DNA of 64,000 nt from Planktothrix sp. FACHB-1365 (GTDB lineage: Bacteria; Cyanobacteriota; Cyanobacteriia; Cyanobacteriales; Microcoleaceae): NCBI RefSeq assembly GCF_014697575.1, contig NZ_JACJSC010000011.1:1-64000 (forward strand), in the 5' to 3' direction. Within the stretch, counting starts at the first letter, position 1, and the number at the start of each line of letters is the position of its first letter. The position numbers were made by a program, and so were the translations under genes. The notes beneath the pieces were generated by a model. It was given only the letters and a program-made list of their open reading frames with translations. It did no database searches and had not been told where the DNA came from. Below, piece by piece: positions 60,998 to 64,000 of the stretch.

Positions 60998-62617
60998 TTA
61001 ACTCACCGTAACAACGGATACAGATTGTTCCTGTTGTTGCAGTAGTAACCCATATTCTAGCCCTTCCACAACGGCTTGATAAGACGCATCAATAATATTA
61101 GTAGAAACCCCTACCGTTGTCCACCGTTGCTGACCGTTACTCGACTCGACTAAAACACGAGTTTTCGCCGATGTTCCTGAACCTCCATCAAGAATTCTAA
61201 CTTTATAATCCCGCAATTGAAATTCAGCAATCATCGGATAAAAATTCATCAAGGCTTTTCTTAAAGCAGCATCTAAGGCTGACACTGGGCCATTTCCCTC
61301 GGCGGCTTCTAAAATATCTTGACCATTAATGGTAACTTTTACCGTTGCTAAAGCATGGCAAATTTCATCACTCGATTTATCACAATGGACTTGAAACCCT
61401 TTTAAAGTAAAAAAGGTTTTCCGTGTTCCTAATGCTTCTCGCATTAATAAATCAAAACTGGCTTCCGCCGCTTCAAATTGATAGCCTTGATTTTCTAAAT
61501 CCTTTAATTGTTGTAAAATTTTGCGGCTGGTGGGATTATTGCGATCTAAATCAATCCCAAAGGTTCTAGCTTTTGCTAAAACATTACTTAATCCCGCTTG
61601 ATCTGAAACCACAATGCGCCGTTGATTTCCAATGGTTTCTGGGGGAAGATGTTCATAGGTTAAGGGATTTTTTTGTACCGCCGAAACATGAATTCCTCCC
61701 TTATGAGAAAAGGCAGATAATCCCACAAATGGCGCATGATCATCTGGGGCTAAATTAGCAACTTCACTGACAAATCGACTAACTTCAGTGAGTTTTTTAA
61801 TCGCTTCATCTCCAATACAATTATAGCCTAATTTTAATTGTAAATTGGGAATTAAAGTACAAAGATTTGCATTTCCACAACGTTCGCCATAACCGTTAAT
61901 GGTTCCCTGTACCATATTAACGCCTTCTAATACGGCTGCGATCGCATTTCCAACGGCCGTTCCTGAATCATTATGAGTATGAATCCCAAATTGTAGAGGA
62001 AAGGGGGTTTCTAAGCCGTTGAAAGCTTGAATCACTTCTCGGACAATTTGAGTAATTTCATGGGGTAACGTTCCACCATTCGTATCACAAAAAACCAACC
62101 ATTCAGCCCCAGCTTTTGCCGCCGTTTTTAAGGTTTCTAGGGCATAATTCGGATTAGCTTTATAGCCATCAAACCAGTGTTCTGCATCATAAATTACCCG
62201 TCTACCTTGACTGCGGAAAAATTTAATGGTATCCTCGATCATGGCGAGGTTTTCTGTTAAAGTCGTTTGCAATCCTTCCGTAACGTGCAAATCCCACGAT
62301 TTCCCAAATAACGTAATCCAGCGAGTTCCCGCCGATAAAATTGCTTTTAAATTATCATCTTCTTCCGCATGGCTATTCGGTCGTCGAGTCGAACAAAAAG
62401 CAACAACTTCAGAATGCACTAAGGGTTGTTCTTGTAACTTCCAAAAAAATTGAACATCTTTAGGATTCGCACCGGGCCATCCTCCTTCAATAAAAGGAAT
62501 TCCTAAACTATCTAATTGACGCGCAATTCGCAATTTATCATCCAAAGATAAGGATAATCCTTCCCGTTGTGCGCCGTCTCTTAACGTTGTATCGTAGATC
62601 CAAAGTGGTTGAGTCAT
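60998..62617 (-). CDS. cimA: (R)-citramalate synthase
   Basis: 539 residues from ATG 62617 (MTQPLWIYDTTLRDGAQREG). DTTLRDG metal motif, WPGANPKD, IHTHNDSGTAVGNAIAAVLE and VQGTINGYGERCGNANLCTL are characteristic of the CimA/LeuA family; the C-terminal regulatory region (~400-539) is present. It condenses pyruvate and acetyl-CoA to citramalate, giving a threonine-independent route to isoleucine, which fits the neighbouring ilvB. Confidence 0.9.
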   Translation of the reverse strand: MTQPLWIYDTTLRDGAQREGLSLSLDDKLRIARQLDSLGIPFIEGGWPGANPKDVQFFWKLQEQPLVHSEVVAFCSTRRPNSHAEEDDNLKAILSAGTRWITLFGKSWDLHVTEGLQTTLTENLAMIEDTIKFFRSQGRRVIYDAEHWFDGYKANPNYALETLKTAAKAGAEWLVFCDTNGGTLPHEITQIVREVIQAFNGLETPFPLQFGIHTHNDSGTAVGNAIAAVLEGVNMVQGTINGYGERCGNANLCTLIPNLQLKLGYNCIGDEAIKKLTEVSRFVSEVANLAPDDHAPFVGLSAFSHKGGIHVSAVQKNPLTYEHLPPETIGNQRRIVVSDQAGLSNVLAKARTFGIDLDRNNPTSRKILQQLKDLENQGYQFEAAEASFDLLMREALGTRKTFFTLKGFQVHCDKSSDEICHALATVKVTINGQDILEAAEGNGPVSALDAALRKALMNFYPMIAEFQLRDYKVRILDGGSGTSAKTRVLVESSNGQQRWTTVGVSTNIIDASYQAVVEGLEYGLLLQQQEQSVSVVTVS

Positions 62618-62876
62618 GGCTGGTAAAATTAACACTTAACAATAATTTTGATCACCCGCAAATCCAGATGAGATCGATGAATGATCGAGATGCAGATGTC
62701 AGCATTCCATCACATTGTTATTGTGGCGTTCTGCTCTCTGACTGCTACATTATTATAAATGTGTTAGCTATATTTTCCTTTTTCACTCTTATTTTACTTT
62801 TAAAAGTCTAGTTTTGATCTTGAAAAAAAGTAACAATTCAGTTAAGAATCATTGCATAACTTTTATTAAGGGAAAA

Positions 62877-63209
62877 ATGGTACAAATTCAAGCTCAAGGA
62901 AAAACCATCACTTGCGAACCGGGTGCAAATCTGCGGAAAGTCTTATTAGAGAATGGCGTTGATCTCTACAATGGTCAAGCTTCCCTGATAAACTGTCATG
63001 GATTTGGTACCTGTGGGACGTGTTGCGTGGAAATTGAAGGGGAAGTCTCCGAACCCCAAGGGAAAGAGAAAATCCGTCTTTCTCTTCCTCCCCATTCCTC
63101 CAAGAACCAGCGCCGTTTAGCGTGTCAGGTTAAAGTTTTGGGGGATATCAAAGTTAAGAAATATGACGGGTTCTGGGGTCAGGGTTCCGAAAGTGTCTGG
63201 AATTCCTAA
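62877..63209 (+). CDS. [2Fe-2S] ferredoxin
   Basis: 110 residues from ATG 62877 (AAGGGA before; the frame is open 21 codons further upstream). Cluster Cys in INCHGFGTCGTCCVEIEG (C40, C46, C49) and LACQ (C83). The spacing differs from photosynthetic PetF and resembles the plant-type-like ferredoxins with CxxxxxCxxC that end in a conserved tail (VKKYDGFW). Electron carrier with an unknown partner. Its last ~20 codons recur at 63937-64000. Confidence 0.88.
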   Translation: MVQIQAQGKTITCEPGANLRKVLLENGVDLYNGQASLINCHGFGTCGTCCVEIEGEVSEPQGKEKIRLSLPPHSSKNQRRLACQVKVLGDIKVKKYDGFWGQGSESVWNS

Positions 63210-63234
63210 TTGACAATTCAAAAACTTTAAAAAC

Positions 63235-63275
63235 GTTCAATCCAAATGTTAACTGAATTAGCATTTGGATTGAAC
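63235..63275 (+). terminator. Hairpin after the ferredoxin gene
   Basis: GTTCAATCCAAATG (63235-63248) and CATTTGGATTGAAC (63262-63275) are perfect 14-bp arms, followed by TTTTATTTT a little later. Most likely the terminator of the ferredoxin mRNA. Confidence 0.75.
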
Positions 63276-63351
63276 TATTAGAATATCCTTTTATTTTAAT
63301 ATTATGCTAAACTCAAATTAATGTGAGATATAGCACCATGAGGGTTTGATC

Positions 63352-63642
63352 ATGCTAAGTGGTATTAAACAGCAAGTGGTCGTTGGCAAGGATGGCAAAA
63401 TAGAGATTCAAACCTCTGAGTTAGTAGAAGGAATGGTTGTTGAAGTGATTGTTTTAGTTGAACAAGATGTTTTTAATACAAATACTAACCCATCTATTAA
63501 ACAAGATGAAACAGAGTATTTGCTGTCTACTCAAGCCAATCGTAACCACTTGATGACCGCTATTCAAAACATTGAAACAAAGACCAACTTGGTCAGTTTT
63601 ACGCATGAGGAATGGAATGAAGAATATAACATTCGCTCATGA
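63352..63642 (+). CDS. Antitoxin of the YefM-type pair
   Basis: 96 residues from ATG 63352 (GAGGGTT before). The N-terminal half (VVVGKDGKIEIQTSELVEGM) is a DNA-binding-like beta segment, not the classic Phd fold; the C-terminal half ending NRNHLMTAIQNIET and FTHEEWNEEYNI matches the toxin-wrapping tail of antitoxins paired with YoeB. Overlaps the toxin start by 26 bp. Confidence 0.75.
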   Translation: MLSGIKQQVVVGKDGKIEIQTSELVEGMVVEVIVLVEQDVFNTNTNPSIKQDETEYLLSTQANRNHLMTAIQNIETKTNLVSFTHEEWNEEYNIRS

Positions 63643-63880
63643 GGCATTTGAACAATTCAACAACTGGGCGGCACAAGACAAGAAAATTCATCGAAAGATT
63701 ATCACCTTGATTAATGATATTCTTCGTCAACCCTTTACTGGACTTGGCAAACCTGAACCTCTAAAGTATGAACTGAGAGGATATTGGTCTCGACGAATTA
63801 CAGATGAGCATCGTTTAGTGTATGAAGTAACTGAAACTGAAATTATCATTTTAAGTTGTCGATTTCACTATGATGAATGA
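63617..63880 (+). CDS. yoeB: YoeB/Txe-family mRNA interferase toxin
   Basis: 87 residues from ATG 63617, inside the antitoxin 3' end, as usual in such pairs. KNITFAHEAFEQFNNWAAQD, KIHRKIITLINDILRQPFTG, GLGKPEPLKYELRGYWSRRI, HRLVYEVTE and CRFHYDE fit YoeB, a ribosome-dependent RNase with Glu/Arg/His catalytic residues (E in GKPEPLK, R in SRRI, H in RFHY). A longer reading from 63572 is unlikely. Confidence 0.88.
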   Translation: MKNITFAHEAFEQFNNWAAQDKKIHRKIITLINDILRQPFTGLGKPEPLKYELRGYWSRRITDEHRLVYEVTETEIIILSCRFHYDE

Positions 63881-63932
63881 AGTTATTGATGCTCGCTCTC
63901 TCACAGATTTTCTCAAATGTGATCGCCCCTAA
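63873..63932 (+). pseudogene. 19-residue fragment after the toxin
   Basis: An ATG overlapping the YoeB stop opens MNEVIDARSLTDFLKCDRP then TAA. The start VIDARSLTDF looks like the first residues of another small antitoxin-like protein, cut at GTGATCGCCCC, close to a HIP1 site, as with the DUF5615 fragment at 18376. Too short to be sure. Confidence 0.3.
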
Positions 63933-63936
63933 TGAA

Positions 63937-64000
63937 AAAGTTTTGGGGGATATCAAAGTTAAGAAATATGATGGGTTCTGGGGTCAGGGTTCCGAAAGCG
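63937..64000 (+). pseudogene. Repeat of the ferredoxin 3' end, cut by window edge
   Basis: 64 bases matching 63132-63195 with two substitutions, encoding VLGDIKVKKYDGFWGQGSES. No ferredoxin start or cluster Cys region precedes it, so this is a partial duplicate of the tail. It may continue beyond base 64000. Confidence 0.85.

Overview
The window is chromosomal DNA of a cyanobacterium. It carries a photosystem I subunit (psaM), the respiratory-type NDH-1 genes ndhF1 and ndhD1, a RbcR-type LysR regulator, a cluster of typical cyanobacterial hypothetical genes, scattered GCGATCGC (HIP1) sites, heptanucleotide tandem repeats and many short palindromic repeats. Base composition looks AT-rich. The xisI remnants, the repeat style and the mix of accessory genes suggest a filamentous Oscillatoriales/Planktothrix-like organism; that level of naming is inference. 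No rRNA, tRNA or CRISPR array was recognised.

Layout. 0-3.3 kb is accessory DNA: a CHAT-protease-like protein with a lost N-terminus, an orphan DUF433 antitoxin, and a small-protein/HNH-nuclease pair framed by two copies of a ~304-bp segment that contains a broken xisI. 3.3-12.3 kb is mostly minus-strand housekeeping and conserved hypothetical genes (aldehyde dehydrogenase, Era-like GTPase with DUF29, two secreted WG-motif proteins, lin0512, transglutaminase, HutX-like, PhoH). 12.6-15.4 kb holds khpA-like and rpsP behind a decayed IS605/tnpB end, a pentameric ligand-gated ion channel homologue and an HPF-type ribosome factor. 15.5-18.8 kb is a small island: two DUF433 antitoxins whose DUF5615 partners survive only as fragments, a DUF29 gene, and a three-gene ParA / helical protein / Mrr-like nuclease cassette that I consider the best candidate for an undescribed system.

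18.9-26.5 kb: ndhD1, ndhF1, thioredoxin, NnrU/Z-ISO-like protein and two tandem RbcR paralogues. 26.6-30.8 kb: a zinc-ribbon Ser/Thr kinase followed by two membrane-anchored solute-binding proteins with matching N-terminal anchors. 31-36 kb: a GAF/degenerate-kinase protein with its response regulator, pyrB, a GerMN lipoprotein and a DUF5060/DUF4038 glycosidase. 36.2-45.0 kb: one long minus-strand cluster (HxH hydrolase, split glycosyltransferase, asparagine-synthetase-like amidotransferase, GlpD-like oxidoreductase, epimerase, left-handed beta-helix acyltransferase, alpha/beta hydrolase, tiny membrane protein) that looks like a surface glycan or glycolipid pathway.

45.4-62.6 kb: SRPBCC protein, tilS, a MEPM-repeat zinc-ribbon protein with a possibly sequestered ribosome site, a transglutaminase-DUF2126 giant, psaM, a TerC-family transporter, ndk, an IS605-type TnpB gene inserted just before speA, a DUF457 membrane hydrolase, ilvB with a C-terminal zinc ribbon, and citramalate synthase. 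The last 1.2 kb holds a [2Fe-2S] ferredoxin whose 3' end is repeated 805 bp downstream, with a YefM/YoeB toxin-antitoxin pair lying between the two copies.
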